In this document: positions 8,434 through 17,028 of the stretch, in pieces
How the letters are laid out: each line of letters starts with the position of its first letter
Position numbering within the stretch: the first letter of the stretch is position 1
NCBI GenBank assembly: GCA_018780265.1
Contig: JADMJV010000191.1
Coordinates: 1 to 33,783, forward strand
Source: a bacterium
Lineage (GTDB): Bacteria; Vulcanimicrobiota; Xenobia; Xenobiales; JADMJV01
Length of the DNA: 33,783 nt
Direction: 5' to 3'
Translations under genes and position numbers: made by a program
The notes under the pieces: model-generated
Told to the model about the DNA's origin: nothing
The model's database searches: none
Seen by the model: the letters and a program-made list of their open reading frames with translations, nothing else

Positions 8434-8514
8434 GCCTGCCAGTCTACCTCCGGGCTTGGGAACGCTGGTGTCCATCTTGTTACCAACCCAGCGAATAGCG
8501 CCACACCGCGGGTC

Positions 8515-8905
8515 CTATCGGCTGCCCGCGTTGACCACATTCTCAATCCAGCCGTCTCGGGGCACCCTTCCAGTCTTCCTGAACATACTCCCACTTCAGG
8601 GCGCTCTCATAGTTCTGAAGCAGGTCACCCAGGGCCTTCCTGGTCCCGGCACCCCATCCACGGATTGCCCTGAGAGTCCTTGGCATTGCGCAGGCCTTCG
8701 TCGGAACCCCCGGAGCCAGCGTTGGCCTGAATCAAGTCTCCGCGGACCTTTGAGTTGGGATCGGGTTCCGCGTGGCCGGGCAGAGTTTCCGACTCCACGC
8801 GCCACATGCCGCCGGCAGCCTGGAGCGAAATCTGCACCTTTCGTCTGCCTCCTGGGCAGCAACGCCCAGCGAAAGACAGCACGTCAGCAAGAACGCCTTA
8901 AACAT
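8515..8905 (-). pseudogene. Frameshifted small secreted protein
   Basis: A strong ribosome site (GGGGAGG) precedes the ATG at 8903-8905, which opens a signal peptide (MFKAFLLTCCLSLGVAAQ). Continuous protein-like sequence then needs three single-base frame changes. The frame beginning MFKAF passes near 8850 into KVQISLQAAGGMWRVE..., which runs to NAKDSQGNPW near 8650. From there it passes to KALGDLLQNYESALKWEYVQ, and near 8550 to VPRDGWIENVVNAGSR and a TAG at 8515-8517. The implied changes are one missing base in an A run and two extra bases. The reconstructed protein has about 125 residues, and I do not recognise it. Either it is a young pseudogene or there are local sequence errors; neighbouring long genes are intact, which favours decay. 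Confidence 0.6.
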
Positions 8906-8995
8906 CGTGAAACCTCCCCAAAAGTGCCCGCCACTTTCCCACACTCCGGGTCGCCTCCTTTGGAACTTTTGTTCTATTGCGCTTTACAGGCAAGT

Positions 8996-10321
8996 TCAGG
9001 GAAGTCCGGCCCTCAGTTGCTCCAGGTTATGCCCTCGCACCAGGTAAAAGGTGCCTTCATCGCTATAGCGTTCGCTCACAACCGTAACCAGGCTGCGCAA
9101 TCGACCCACCCCCTGCTGAGCGGTATAAGGAATGAACACCTCTTCTTCGCTCATGCCTTCTTCAAAGAATTCGATCAGCCGTTGGCGCAAACCGGCCACC
9201 TGGGCCGGTTCTTTGGCCGAGAGTAAGATCGCCTCGGGGAACTCCCGTTGTAACGCCTTCGGGTCTTCTACCCGGTCGCACTTGTTGAGCACCAGGCGCC
9301 ATGGCACATCGACAATTTCCAGACTGGAAAGCACCTCTTTAGTGACTTGCAATTGGGAGCGGAACGACGGGTCCGAAGCGTCCACCACGTAGAGAAGTAG
9401 CCAGGCGTTTTTGGCTTCCTCCAGAGTGGACCGAAAGGAAGCCACCAGATCGTGGGGCAACTTGCGAATGAAACCCACCGTATCAGAGATCAATATCCGT
9501 GGGGTGGTCTCGGGGACCAGGGTGCGCACAGTAGTTTCCAGAGTGGCAAAAAGTTTGTCTTCTACCAACACCTGACTTCCCGTCAAGGCGCGCATCAGCG
9601 ACGATTTACCGGCATTGGTGTAACCCACCAGGGCCACACACCGCTGTTCGGCGCGCTGCGACCGGCCCACCGATTGATCCTTCTGGACCGCCAAAATCTC
9701 CTCTTTCAGCTCGGAAATTCGATCGCGAATCCTGCGTTTGTCCAGTTCTAGGGAAGTCTCACCCGCTTTGTTCATACGCTCACTGGACTGGGATCCAGAC
9801 TTGCGCAGGCGAGGGGCCAGGTATTTAAGACGAGCGATCTCCACCTGCAATTTGGCTTCGCGCGTGCGCGCGTGGCGACTGAAGATCTCCACAATCACAC
9901 CGGTCCGGTCAAGAATCTCCACCGCCAGGGCGCTGTGCAAATTGCCCAATTGAGAAGGCGTCAATTCACAATCAAAAATGACGGCGTCGACCCTTTCGAC
10001 AACCTCCCCATCCTCCTCATTCTCCTCCTCGTCCTCCTCGACATCTTCCACCTTGCCCTTCTTGGAGGCGGACCATTTCTCCACCACCCCCCTACCCCCG
10101 GTCCAGCGGGCCAGTTCCTTCAACTTGCCCTGACCCACCACGCTGGATCCAGACAAAGATCGACGTCTTTGAGAAAGGGATTTGACGACGGCAAACCCCA
10201 ACGTGCTGGCCAACCGGCCAAGTTCGGCCAGCGACTCTTCATTCTCCGCGTCGGTGGTTTGGGGGGCGATAATTCCCACCAGCAGGGCTTTGGGTTTGGG
10301 CTTAGCAGTCTCGTAGGTCAT
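8996..10321 (-). CDS. hflX: GTPase HflX
   Basis: A ribosome-associated GTPase that in studied bacteria splits or rescues stalled ribosomes after heat or antibiotic stress. The N-terminal HflX domain has the expected DRTGVIVEIFSRHARTREAK block and helical linker. The G domain shows GYTNAGKS (233-240), LFATLETTVR (257-266), DTVGF (280-284) and NKCD (346-349). Two departures stand out. The usual GPGETQLExDRR block reads KAGETSLELDKRR, and a highly charged insert (about residues 86-110, KKGK then a run of Glu/Asp) interrupts the N-terminal domain. The insert is encoded by a purine-rich tract at about 9995-10065. The start lies 10 nt after the membrane-protein gene. Confidence 0.93.
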   Translation of the reverse strand: MTYETAKPKPKALLVGIIAPQTTDAENEESLAELGRLASTLGFAVVKSLSQRRRSLSGSSVVGQGKLKELARWTGGRGVVEKWSASKKGKVEDVEEDEEENEEDGEVVERVDAVIFDCELTPSQLGNLHSALAVEILDRTGVIVEIFSRHARTREAKLQVEIARLKYLAPRLRKSGSQSSERMNKAGETSLELDKRRIRDRISELKEEILAVQKDQSVGRSQRAEQRCVALVGYTNAGKSSLMRALTGSQVLVEDKLFATLETTVRTLVPETTPRILISDTVGFIRKLPHDLVASFRSTLEEAKNAWLLLYVVDASDPSFRSQLQVTKEVLSSLEIVDVPWRLVLNKCDRVEDPKALQREFPEAILLSAKEPAQVAGLRQRLIEFFEEGMSEEEVFIPYTAQQGVGRLRSLVTVVSERYSDEGTFYLVRGHNLEQLRAGLP

Positions 10322-10331
10322 GCCTACTCCT

Positions 10332-11375
10332 TCACGGCCTCAAAACCACGGCCTGCACAATTCGGCGCAACAGAAGTAAATGCCACAGTTGCATCAGTTG
10401 ACCCGATTTGCGCAAGGTGGCCAGGTTGTTGCAGTCCCAACCCGCCGGGGCATCTTGGGCCTGATCCAAAGGAAAGGCCAGCACCGCCCGGGCGGCACTA
10501 TCCGGGAAGCGCAAGCAAAAGTCGGCCAGTTGCTGCTGAGTGCACACGCACAGCTCATAGCGGTGGCTGATAAATTCCGCCAAAGCGGCAAAATAACCCG
10601 GGGCGTTCTGGGTTTCCAGCAGCGGCTCGCGCAAGTGCAAACGGGTGGCATCGGGACGAAACCAACTCGTCTGCAATTGAAGCGGGATGAGTTCCAGGCA
10701 GCGATTCACAGTGGGTAGTGGTAAACGGAGCAGTAAAGTGGCTCGGCATGGGGTCAGGTTTGGCGACAGATGCAGGGCCACGGGGCGAACTCTGACTATA
10801 ACCGGAACGAGCAACCAGTATTGAGTTCCGCCACTAAACCACAGCCCCACACAAATCAGACTGATAATCCAGGCCAGCCAGGGCCGAGCAACACTCACCA
10901 ACCCCAGGCCCCGCCACCATGTCCGGCGCCCTTCACTGACCAGCACTGATCCCCCCAACGTCCCCAAACAGGCCGAGGCCAGACCCGGCTGCAAGCAGGC
11001 CGGTTGCGAGTAAAAGAGCAGCAGAGCCAAGAATTGAAGAAGGCCCACCCCCCAAAAAAAGGCCCGAAAGGTCCGTAACAGCCGGCTCCGCCCGCCCGCC
11101 AGCGAAGGTGGCAAGATACCGGGGCGGCGGGCCAGGCGCACACTCAGGTAAGTGGTCAAAAGGGCCACGATCACCAATGCTGCCAGTGGATACGTGGGTC
11201 CAACCGGGTGATACAGCCCCATGGCCGGCACGGCCACATCGGCGACCAATCCCCCCCACCACAGCACCAGGCCAAAAACAAGCCAACCTGCCTGTGGCCG
11301 GGCCCAAAACTTGAGGCACAGCAACAGGGCAAAAGGCCACAAAAAGCTTCGACCCAGCCACAAATTTAGCTCCAT
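10332..11375 (-). CDS. Hypothetical multi-pass membrane protein
   Basis: I do not recognise this protein. The first 210 residues hold about six hydrophobic helices separated by short basic loops. The remainder (about 135 residues) is a soluble domain with several Cys and His, including HRYELCVCTQQQLADFCLRF. The ATG at 11373-11375 is 4 nt after the stop of the hybrid histidine kinase and has GAAGG upstream; the frame is open to 11414. Its position between the kinase and hflX, with near-zero spacing on both sides, means it is expressed with them and might be a sensor partner of the kinase, but nothing in the sequence proves this. Confidence 0.65.
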   Translation of the reverse strand: MELNLWLGRSFLWPFALLLCLKFWARPQAGWLVFGLVLWWGGLVADVAVPAMGLYHPVGPTYPLAALVIVALLTTYLSVRLARRPGILPPSLAGGRSRLLRTFRAFFWGVGLLQFLALLLFYSQPACLQPGLASACLGTLGGSVLVSEGRRTWWRGLGLVSVARPWLAWIISLICVGLWFSGGTQYWLLVPVIVRVRPVALHLSPNLTPCRATLLLRLPLPTVNRCLELIPLQLQTSWFRPDATRLHLREPLLETQNAPGYFAALAEFISHRYELCVCTQQQLADFCLRFPDSAARAVLAFPLDQAQDAPAGWDCNNLATLRKSGQLMQLWHLLLLRRIVQAVVLRP

Positions 11376-11379
11376 GAAC

Positions 11380-13425
11380 TCAGCCTTCGCCTCGGATTTC
11401 CGGGGGACAGCCATCAGGCGGGCCTTTGCCGGCGCACTTCGCCTGCTGCTGAAACCGGTCTAGAATGTGGCCCAGTTGAGTCATCTCCACCGGCTTGCCC
11501 AAGAAAGCGTCGGCTCCCGATTCCAGAAGTTCACGCTTTTGCTCCGCCAAATTATTGGCTGTTACAGCCACGATCAAGGGCTGCTGGTCGGCGGACAGTT
11601 GTTGACGAATCAGTCGGGTGGCCTGCAATCCGTCCATCACTGGCATATGCAGGTCCATCAGCACGGCGAAAAAACGACCCTTGGCCAGCATTTCCAGAGC
11701 CTGAGCCCCGTTCTGGGCAATCTGAGGAGTGTATCCCAAGCTTCTGGCCATGCGCTCCAGCACCTTCTGGTTGATGGGAGTGTCGTCCACGATAAGAATC
11801 GGGGGACCGCTGGTCCGCGTCCGGGTTGCACAGTCAGCCTCAGAGTGGCAGTCTTGCGGTGGACGCAGCAATTTCGCCAGCGCTGTGATACGCAAAGGCA
11901 GGGCCAGGCTGAGGCCCGACTCTGGTGTGCCATCCCCTGGTCGGCGCACTGAGACGAGACGCGCCTGGCCGGTGTCGGGGGCCTGAGTTGGATAGCCGAC
12001 CAACAGGACCTCGGCTTCCTGGTTCACCCACAAGGCTCCCAATCGCCCCAACATCATCTGCAAGGCGGCCTGCGTTTGCGGTCCCAGCCCCAAGGCCGTC
12101 ACCATCACAGGTGGTCCCAGGGGCAGCGCGGGAGGTTGACCGAGCTGAGGCCAGGGTAATTCCACCGAAAAGGTTGATCCGCGATCTACCTCGCTGGTCA
12201 ACACCACGTGTCGGTCCCACAAGCCGGCCAATCTCTGGCAAATGGCCAGCCCTAAGCCGCTCCCCCCGTATTGGCGCGTGGTGGAGGCGTCCAGTTGGCG
12301 AAACACCTCAAAAATCTTGCTCTGCATATCGGCGGGGACTCCGATGCCGGTATCGCGAACCGCCAGATGCAGCGAGGTTGGGCTGCCCCGTAAATCGACC
12401 ACCACCGACCCTGTGGCCGTGAACTTGACGGCATTGGACACCAGATTGGCCACGATCTGCCTGAAGCGCAAAGGATCGCCCAAATACTGCAGAGCCGCTT
12501 GAGAATCGGCCTGCACGACCAGTTCTACCCCGTTGCCGAAAGCCTGAGGGGCAAAGGGCTCCACCGCATCGTAACAGGCCTCCTCCGGCGAAAAGGGCAC
12601 CTGCTCCAGCTCCATTCGATGCGATTCCAATCGCGAAAAATCCAGGATATCGTCGACCACGCTTCGCAAAGTCTTGCCGCTGGTCACCAGCGTTTCAACC
12701 ATGGCCCGCTGCTGCTCATCGAGATCTGTTTCGGCCAAAAGCTGAGACATTCCAACCACCCCTTGCAAAGGCGTGCGAATCTCATGGCTGATAGTAGCCA
12801 CAAATTGACTCTTGAGAGCATCGGCGGCCAGGGCTCGGTCTCGGGCTTCGGCCAGCTCCTGGAGCTGAGCGTCTGCGGTGGCCCGAAAGTGCCGCCCCAG
12901 CACCGTAACCAATAAAATCAACACCAGATTGGTGGAAAAGAACTCAGCCGTACGAGGCACAAACTCGGGCACCTGAGGGTAGAGCACAGCGCTGGCGTGA
13001 ATTGCCACCACCGTTATAATGCTGAACATTCCCCAGCGACCACCAGCCCTCTCGCCCAACTGATAAGTAACGGCCAGGGGCAGAGCGACCAGATTCCACT
13101 GGGTCAAGGCCAGCGATTGGCCGGTGATTTGAGCGTAGCAAAAGATGCCCAGGCAGCTGACCGCAAAGTTTAGCTGAGTTAGCAAACGCAACTGACGTGG
13201 ACCCCGAACCCGCAGATTAAAGACTAAAATCGCCGCCGTGAGGAGCGCAAATCCCGCATCCAGACGGCAAGCCCGAGGGTGATTCTGCAGGCCGTTTCGT
13301 AAGGCGAAGAAAGACCAGGCCGCGATCACGGTTCCCATGACCAATTTGAGACGGCGCAAATAAACGCGTCGGGCAGGCTGGTCAAGCAGATCGGTCACAC
13401 ACCTAACTTGGGTAAAGCCCGCCAC
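11380..13425 (-). CDS. Hybrid sensor histidine kinase with C-terminal receiver
   Basis: A membrane sensor with about six hydrophobic helices in the first 180 residues and no large extracytoplasmic domain. A HisKA domain follows (ATISHEIRTPLQG, His214), then an HATPase with N-box NLVSNAVKF, G1 DTGIGV, F-box FEVFRQLD and G2 GGSGLGLAI. A short receiver-like stretch around 440-510 lacks a clear Asp. A true receiver domain then follows (ILIVDDTPINQKVL, phospho-acceptor Asp591 in VLMDLHMP, Lys in FLGKPV). All catalytic residues are intact. The GTG start at 13423-13425 has AGG upstream and lies 12 nt after the kup stop, so K+ uptake and this kinase are co-transcribed. No DNA-binding partner is adjacent, so output probably passes to a distant protein. 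Confidence 0.9.
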   Translation of the reverse strand: MAGFTQVRCVTDLLDQPARRVYLRRLKLVMGTVIAAWSFFALRNGLQNHPRACRLDAGFALLTAAILVFNLRVRGPRQLRLLTQLNFAVSCLGIFCYAQITGQSLALTQWNLVALPLAVTYQLGERAGGRWGMFSIITVVAIHASAVLYPQVPEFVPRTAEFFSTNLVLILLVTVLGRHFRATADAQLQELAEARDRALAADALKSQFVATISHEIRTPLQGVVGMSQLLAETDLDEQQRAMVETLVTSGKTLRSVVDDILDFSRLESHRMELEQVPFSPEEACYDAVEPFAPQAFGNGVELVVQADSQAALQYLGDPLRFRQIVANLVSNAVKFTATGSVVVDLRGSPTSLHLAVRDTGIGVPADMQSKIFEVFRQLDASTTRQYGGSGLGLAICQRLAGLWDRHVVLTSEVDRGSTFSVELPWPQLGQPPALPLGPPVMVTALGLGPQTQAALQMMLGRLGALWVNQEAEVLLVGYPTQAPDTGQARLVSVRRPGDGTPESGLSLALPLRITALAKLLRPPQDCHSEADCATRTRTSGPPILIVDDTPINQKVLERMARSLGYTPQIAQNGAQALEMLAKGRFFAVLMDLHMPVMDGLQATRLIRQQLSADQQPLIVAVTANNLAEQKRELLESGADAFLGKPVEMTQLGHILDRFQQQAKCAGKGPPDGCPPEIRGEG

Positions 13426-13437
13426 TCTACCTTTGAG

Positions 13438-15420
13438 CTAAATTTCCAACTGGGTTCCTAACTCCACCACACAGTCCGGGGGAATGCCAAAGAAGGAAGT
13501 GGCGTCCAGAGCGTTGCGCGTCATGGTGGCGAACAGCACCTCCTGCCAGTAGGGCATGTCTACGGGCCCTCCGCGACGCGGTATGACCGTCTCTCGGCCG
13601 ACGAAGAAGGACGCCTGCTCGGGGCGGAACGTCTCTCCGTCGAGTATCAACTGGCGCAAGGGCGGCAAAACGTCCGGTTTTTCTCGATATCCAAAGCGAA
13701 CCTGGACCCGATAGAAGCCCTGACGGAGGGACTGCAGAGTGACGCGTTCACTGTCGAGGACGCGAGGGGCGGCGGTGCTGATCTCCACCGAAAGGATCAC
13801 AACCTTCTCATGCAGAGTGTGATTGTGGCTTAGATTAGCCAGTAGTGCCGGCGGAGTGCCTTCGGGATTCCCATACATAAACACACCGACCCCTGGATGT
13901 CGATGAATGTCTTCGTCGTGCAAACGCTGCAGCAGGCCCGTCAGTGGCACGGTACGCCGTTGCAGCATTTGAAACAGCAGCGCGCGGCCACTCTTCCATG
14001 TGCTCATCAGGAGGTAGACGCCAGCCCCCACTACCAGCGGAAACCAGCCACCCTTAAACACCTTGACGATATTGGCCGAGAAGAAAGTTATTTCTATGAC
14101 CAGAAAAAATCCACACACCAGCCCGGCGCGCCAGGAGGGCCAGCGCCACACGTGTATCAAAAACATCCAGAAGAGCAGCGTGGTGATCAGCATCGTGGCC
14201 GTGACCGCTATTCCGTAGGCGGCGGCCAGATTACTCGACGATTTGAAACTGACGACCAGGCTCAGACAGGCCACCATCAGCAGCCAGTTGACGGTGGGTA
14301 CGTAGATCTGGCCTTTTTCGGTATCCGAAGTGTAGAGAATCTGCATGCGCGGAAGGTAACCCAGTTGAATGGCCTGGACCGTCAGCGAAAAAACGGCCGA
14401 GATCAGCGCTTGAGACGCAATGATGGTGGCAACCGTGGCCAGCACAACTACGGACGATAGAGCCCAACCGGGAGCCATCAAGAAAAAAGGGTCCTTGACG
14501 GCTGCGGGGTCTCTCAGCATCAAAGCGCCCTGGCCTAAATAGTTGAGCATCAGCGCTGGAAAGGCCACAAAGAACCAGGCTAACTGGATGGGCTGGCGCC
14601 CAAAATGACCCATGTCGGCGTAGAGAGCCTCGCCGCCGGTAACCACCAGAAAGACCGACCCCAGTACCATCACTCCCGCTCCGCCGTTGTGCCACAAAAA
14701 CCAAAGGGAGTAGTAAGGATTGAGGGCCTGCAGCACAGCCGGCTGCTGAACCATCTGATAAAGACCCAACGCGCCCAGGCACAGGAACCAAAACAGCATG
14801 ATGGGACCAAAAAGTTTGCCCACGGACTCCGTACCTTTGTATTGGAAGGCAAACAGGCCCACCAGGATGGCCAGTGTCAGAGTCACGATATACGGCTTGA
14901 AAAGCGGAGTAATATACTCCAAACCTTCCACCGCGGATAGCACGGAAATAGCCGGGGTGATGATCCCATCGCCGTACAGCAAAGCCGTTCCAAACAGACC
15001 GCAAGTGAGCAGCAGTCCAAATTGTTTGGCCTGTCGCAGGCTACTCTCGGAGACTAGCGCGGTAAGTGCCAGGATTCCCCCCTCGCCGTGATGGTCGGCG
15101 CGCATGACCAGCAACAGATACTTCAGACACACGACCAGGATCAGGGACCAAAAGATCAGCGACAGCACGCCCATAATGTTAGCTGCATTTACTTCAACGT
15201 GACCCGAGTGGAGAGCCTCACGGACAGCGTAGAGTGGACTGGTGCCGATGTCACCGTAGACAACGCCCAGGGCTCCCAGAGCCAGCGCTCGTTGGTAGGT
15301 TGAAAAGTTCGAGGAATCGGCCTTCTCAAACGATGCGGAATGGGTCAGGGCGGGAGTTGGGTCCGGCGCCCGAGGTGCGGGGGAGACCTGGCCGGGGATG
15401 GCCTCTGGTACAACGGACAT
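13438..15420 (-). CDS. kup: Kup-family potassium uptake transporter
   Basis: A K+/H+ symporter of the KUP/HAK/KT family. The family signature GVVYGDIGTSPLYAVRE opens the membrane domain, about twelve hydrophobic segments follow, and a 150-residue cytoplasmic tail with beta-rich sequence ends the protein. The length (about 660 residues) is normal. I prefer the ATG at 15418-15420 (MSVVPEAIPG); an in-frame ATG at 15474 adds 18 residues. Neither has a clear ribosome site. About 45 Pro/Ala-rich residues precede the conserved core. It is followed after 12 nt by the hybrid kinase gene. Confidence 0.93.
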   Translation of the reverse strand: MSVVPEAIPGQVSPAPRAPDPTPALTHSASFEKADSSNFSTYQRALALGALGVVYGDIGTSPLYAVREALHSGHVEVNAANIMGVLSLIFWSLILVVCLKYLLLVMRADHHGEGGILALTALVSESSLRQAKQFGLLLTCGLFGTALLYGDGIITPAISVLSAVEGLEYITPLFKPYIVTLTLAILVGLFAFQYKGTESVGKLFGPIMLFWFLCLGALGLYQMVQQPAVLQALNPYYSLWFLWHNGGAGVMVLGSVFLVVTGGEALYADMGHFGRQPIQLAWFFVAFPALMLNYLGQGALMLRDPAAVKDPFFLMAPGWALSSVVVLATVATIIASQALISAVFSLTVQAIQLGYLPRMQILYTSDTEKGQIYVPTVNWLLMVACLSLVVSFKSSSNLAAAYGIAVTATMLITTLLFWMFLIHVWRWPSWRAGLVCGFFLVIEITFFSANIVKVFKGGWFPLVVGAGVYLLMSTWKSGRALLFQMLQRRTVPLTGLLQRLHDEDIHRHPGVGVFMYGNPEGTPPALLANLSHNHTLHEKVVILSVEISTAAPRVLDSERVTLQSLRQGFYRVQVRFGYREKPDVLPPLRQLILDGETFRPEQASFFVGRETVIPRRGGPVDMPYWQEVLFATMTRNALDATSFFGIPPDCVVELGTQLEI

Positions 15421-15549
15421 GATGGACGACAGTAGCAGTGGCAGCGTCAAGGCATGGTCAAAACCAGTGGGCATCGGGTCAAGAAAAGGTCAAGACCCGT
15501 GACTGGGTCCTGCAAGGTGAGTTTGGCGACATGCACTTCTGTCAGTGCT

Positions 15550-16056
15550 TCATTCCGGTTTCTTCCAGCCCCGCACAAAGCTGACCTGAGCGTCTGTCTG
15601 AGGCGAACGAGGAAAACGCAACCGCTTCTCCATGGTTTGCCAGCGCTCGGCGATATGGTCCAACGCCTCATCGGGACTCAAGCCCTGTTCGATGAGGTGG
15701 CATCCCACCACGGTTCCAGTTCGTCCGATACCTCCCCAACAGTGAACATACACCGTCCTGCCCGCGGCCAGACGCTGCTGCAAATGGTCTAGAATCTGCC
15801 GCATCTGAGCCACTTCCGGAACATCCATATCGCGAATGGTCATGCGGCGGTGCCCAAAGGGCATGCCAACATCCAACTCGTGATAATCGTCGAGACCGTC
15901 GGCAACGTCGGTCAAATCGAGGAATTCATTGATCCCAGCAGCCAGAATACCGGACAATTTTTGTCGGGCCTGCTGGGCTCCTCGCACGATGGGGTATTCG
16001 CCGGCCATCAGGCTGCCCGGCTCTACCCAGTAACAATTGGCATGAGGTCGAATCAT
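15550..16056 (-). CDS. Dual-specificity / protein-tyrosine phosphatase
   Basis: A compact phosphatase of 168 residues with the CX5R signature HCWGGIGRTG (Cys106, Arg112). A plausible general-acid Asp sits in IRDMDVPE (about residue 78). The surrounding order (FLDLTDV early, then the P-loop, then a helix with HLIEQGLSPDEAL) fits the KAP/CDKN3-like or bacterial DSP group. It dephosphorylates phosphoproteins through a Cys-phosphate intermediate; its substrate here is unknown. It may act with the Ser/Thr kinase encoded downstream in the same directon, though they are about 9 kb apart. It has no signal peptide. It is divergent from the Cys-rich ORF at 16116. Confidence 0.85.
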   Translation of the reverse strand: MIRPHANCYWVEPGSLMAGEYPIVRGAQQARQKLSGILAAGINEFLDLTDVADGLDDYHELDVGMPFGHRRMTIRDMDVPEVAQMRQILDHLQQRLAAGRTVYVHCWGGIGRTGTVVGCHLIEQGLSPDEALDHIAERWQTMEKRLRFPRSPQTDAQVSFVRGWKKPE

Positions 16057-16091
16057 CCGGTTCCGGTTCGCCCCTCCAGAGGTAGTTCCCC

Positions 16092-16111
16092 TTGGCGGGA
16101 GAACCTGCCAA
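16092..16111. promoter_or_regulatory. Inverted repeat just upstream of the Cys-rich ORF
   Basis: TTGGCGGG (16092-16099) and CCTGCCAA (16104-16111) pair with one mismatch around a 4-nt AGAA loop. The element ends 4 nt before the ATG at 16116, in the divergent gap between the phosphatase gene and that ORF. It could be an operator or an RNA hairpin that limits access to the start codon. Confidence 0.4.
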
Positions 16112-16115
16112 CCGC

Positions 16116-16411
16116 ATGCTCTTTCCCAGCCTCGACGCCGATGGTTCCAACTGGCTGGTCAGCCCCAATCTAGAGTATGTGTGTCGCGTGTGTGCGGGGC
16201 GCATCGAAGGTTTTCAGCGAGGGGGCCAATCGGTGCCGGCCGGGCTGTGGCCTGCCTTTCTGTCAGATTCAGATGCGCAGTCTGCCCAGCGGCGTCAAGC
16301 CCGGACGAGCCGCCGGCATCATCCGCGATCACCCCCCTGGACGTGCATCGCGCCATCACCAATTTCTTGACCGTCACGCCCCCGCGCGAATGGATCGAAC
16401 TGCCCATCTAG
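16116..16411 (+). pseudogene. Frameshifted Cys-rich protein
   Basis: Protein-like sequence runs through three frames. The ATG at 16116 gives MLFPSLDADGSNWLVSPNLE then YVCRVCAGRIE. Near 16210, at GGTTTT, the frame shifts to VFSEGANRCRPGCGLPFCQI and onwards to GVKPGRAAGI. Near 16325 it shifts again to AITPLDVHRAITNFLTVTPP, ending with TAG at 16409-16411. Each shift is one extra base. The reconstructed product of about 98 residues has CxxC and CxxxC pairs, which suggests a zinc-ribbon-like protein. Its TAG directly abuts the ATG of the HD-domain gene (16412), as in a tight operon, which supports an originally single gene. Local sequencing error is the alternative. Confidence 0.5.
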
Positions 16412-16996
16412 ATGATTGCCCAGGCGCTGCAAAAGCTGATGGCCGACTCCCTTTATCAGGACAACCTGGACTGGGGTCGACCCCGCGTGGGACACCCCGA
16501 AGGCTCGCTGCGCAACCACATCGAGGACCTGGAAGCCAACCTGGAACGGATCCGCGCTCACCTGCGTGGGCAGGAATACGAGCGCTTACAATTGCTGATT
16601 CACGTCCACGACATCTGCAAACCCGACGCCTGGACCGGAGTGCTCAGCGACCACCCCAACAACCACGCCTATATGGCCCGCCAGTTCCTGGCCCTCTTCT
16701 GCCCAGATCCCGTGCTGCTGGCCATCACCCAATACCACGATGACGGCTACCATCTCTTCACCTACTATCGCTGGGCCGACGACCTGAGCGAGCGCATCGA
16801 GGCCATTCTCAACGAGGTCCAGGACGTGGAACTCTTCATGCTCTTTAACCTGGTGGACAACTGCCTGCGTGGCAAGCGACCCGAACCGGTCGATTGGCTG
16901 GTGGAACGAGTCAACCGCCAGCGCCCTTTGTCAGAGCGCGTCACCCAGTGCCTGGCCATTCTCAGAGCCGCCCAGGCAGACCCGCCCGCGATTTGA
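16412..16996 (+). CDS. HD-domain protein, probable metal-dependent phosphohydrolase
   Basis: A soluble all-helical protein of 194 residues. The His and Asp pattern fits an HD domain: HPEGSLRNHIEDLE early, HVHDICKPDAW in the middle (the His-Asp pair), HPNNHAYMA, and YHDDGYHLFTYYRW near residues 108-121. HD proteins hydrolyse nucleotides, phosphate esters or cyclic dinucleotides; no further motif, such as the GYP of c-di-GMP esterases, is visible, so the substrate is unknown. The ATG follows the stop of the frameshifted Cys-rich ORF with no gap. The stop overlaps the -35 hexamer of the Phd/VapC promoter. Confidence 0.72.
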   Translation: MIAQALQKLMADSLYQDNLDWGRPRVGHPEGSLRNHIEDLEANLERIRAHLRGQEYERLQLLIHVHDICKPDAWTGVLSDHPNNHAYMARQFLALFCPDPVLLAITQYHDDGYHLFTYYRWADDLSERIEAILNEVQDVELFMLFNLVDNCLRGKRPEPVDWLVERVNRQRPLSERVTQCLAILRAAQADPPAI

Positions 16997-17026
16997 CCTC
17001 ACGCCACTCATCCGACTATACTAGTC
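16993..17026 (+). promoter_or_regulatory. Promoter and operator of the Phd/VapC pair, near-leaderless
   Basis: TTGACC (16993-16998) and TATACT (17017-17022) are close matches to the sigma-70 hexamers, separated by 18 nt. The antitoxin ATG begins at 17029, 6 nt after the -10, so transcription should begin at or beside the start codon and leave little or no leader. A perfect inverted repeat, GACTA (17014-17018) and TAGTC (17022-17026), covers the -10. This fits autorepression by the antitoxin, as is usual for Phd-family modules. Confidence 0.65.
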
Positions 17027-17028
17027 AG

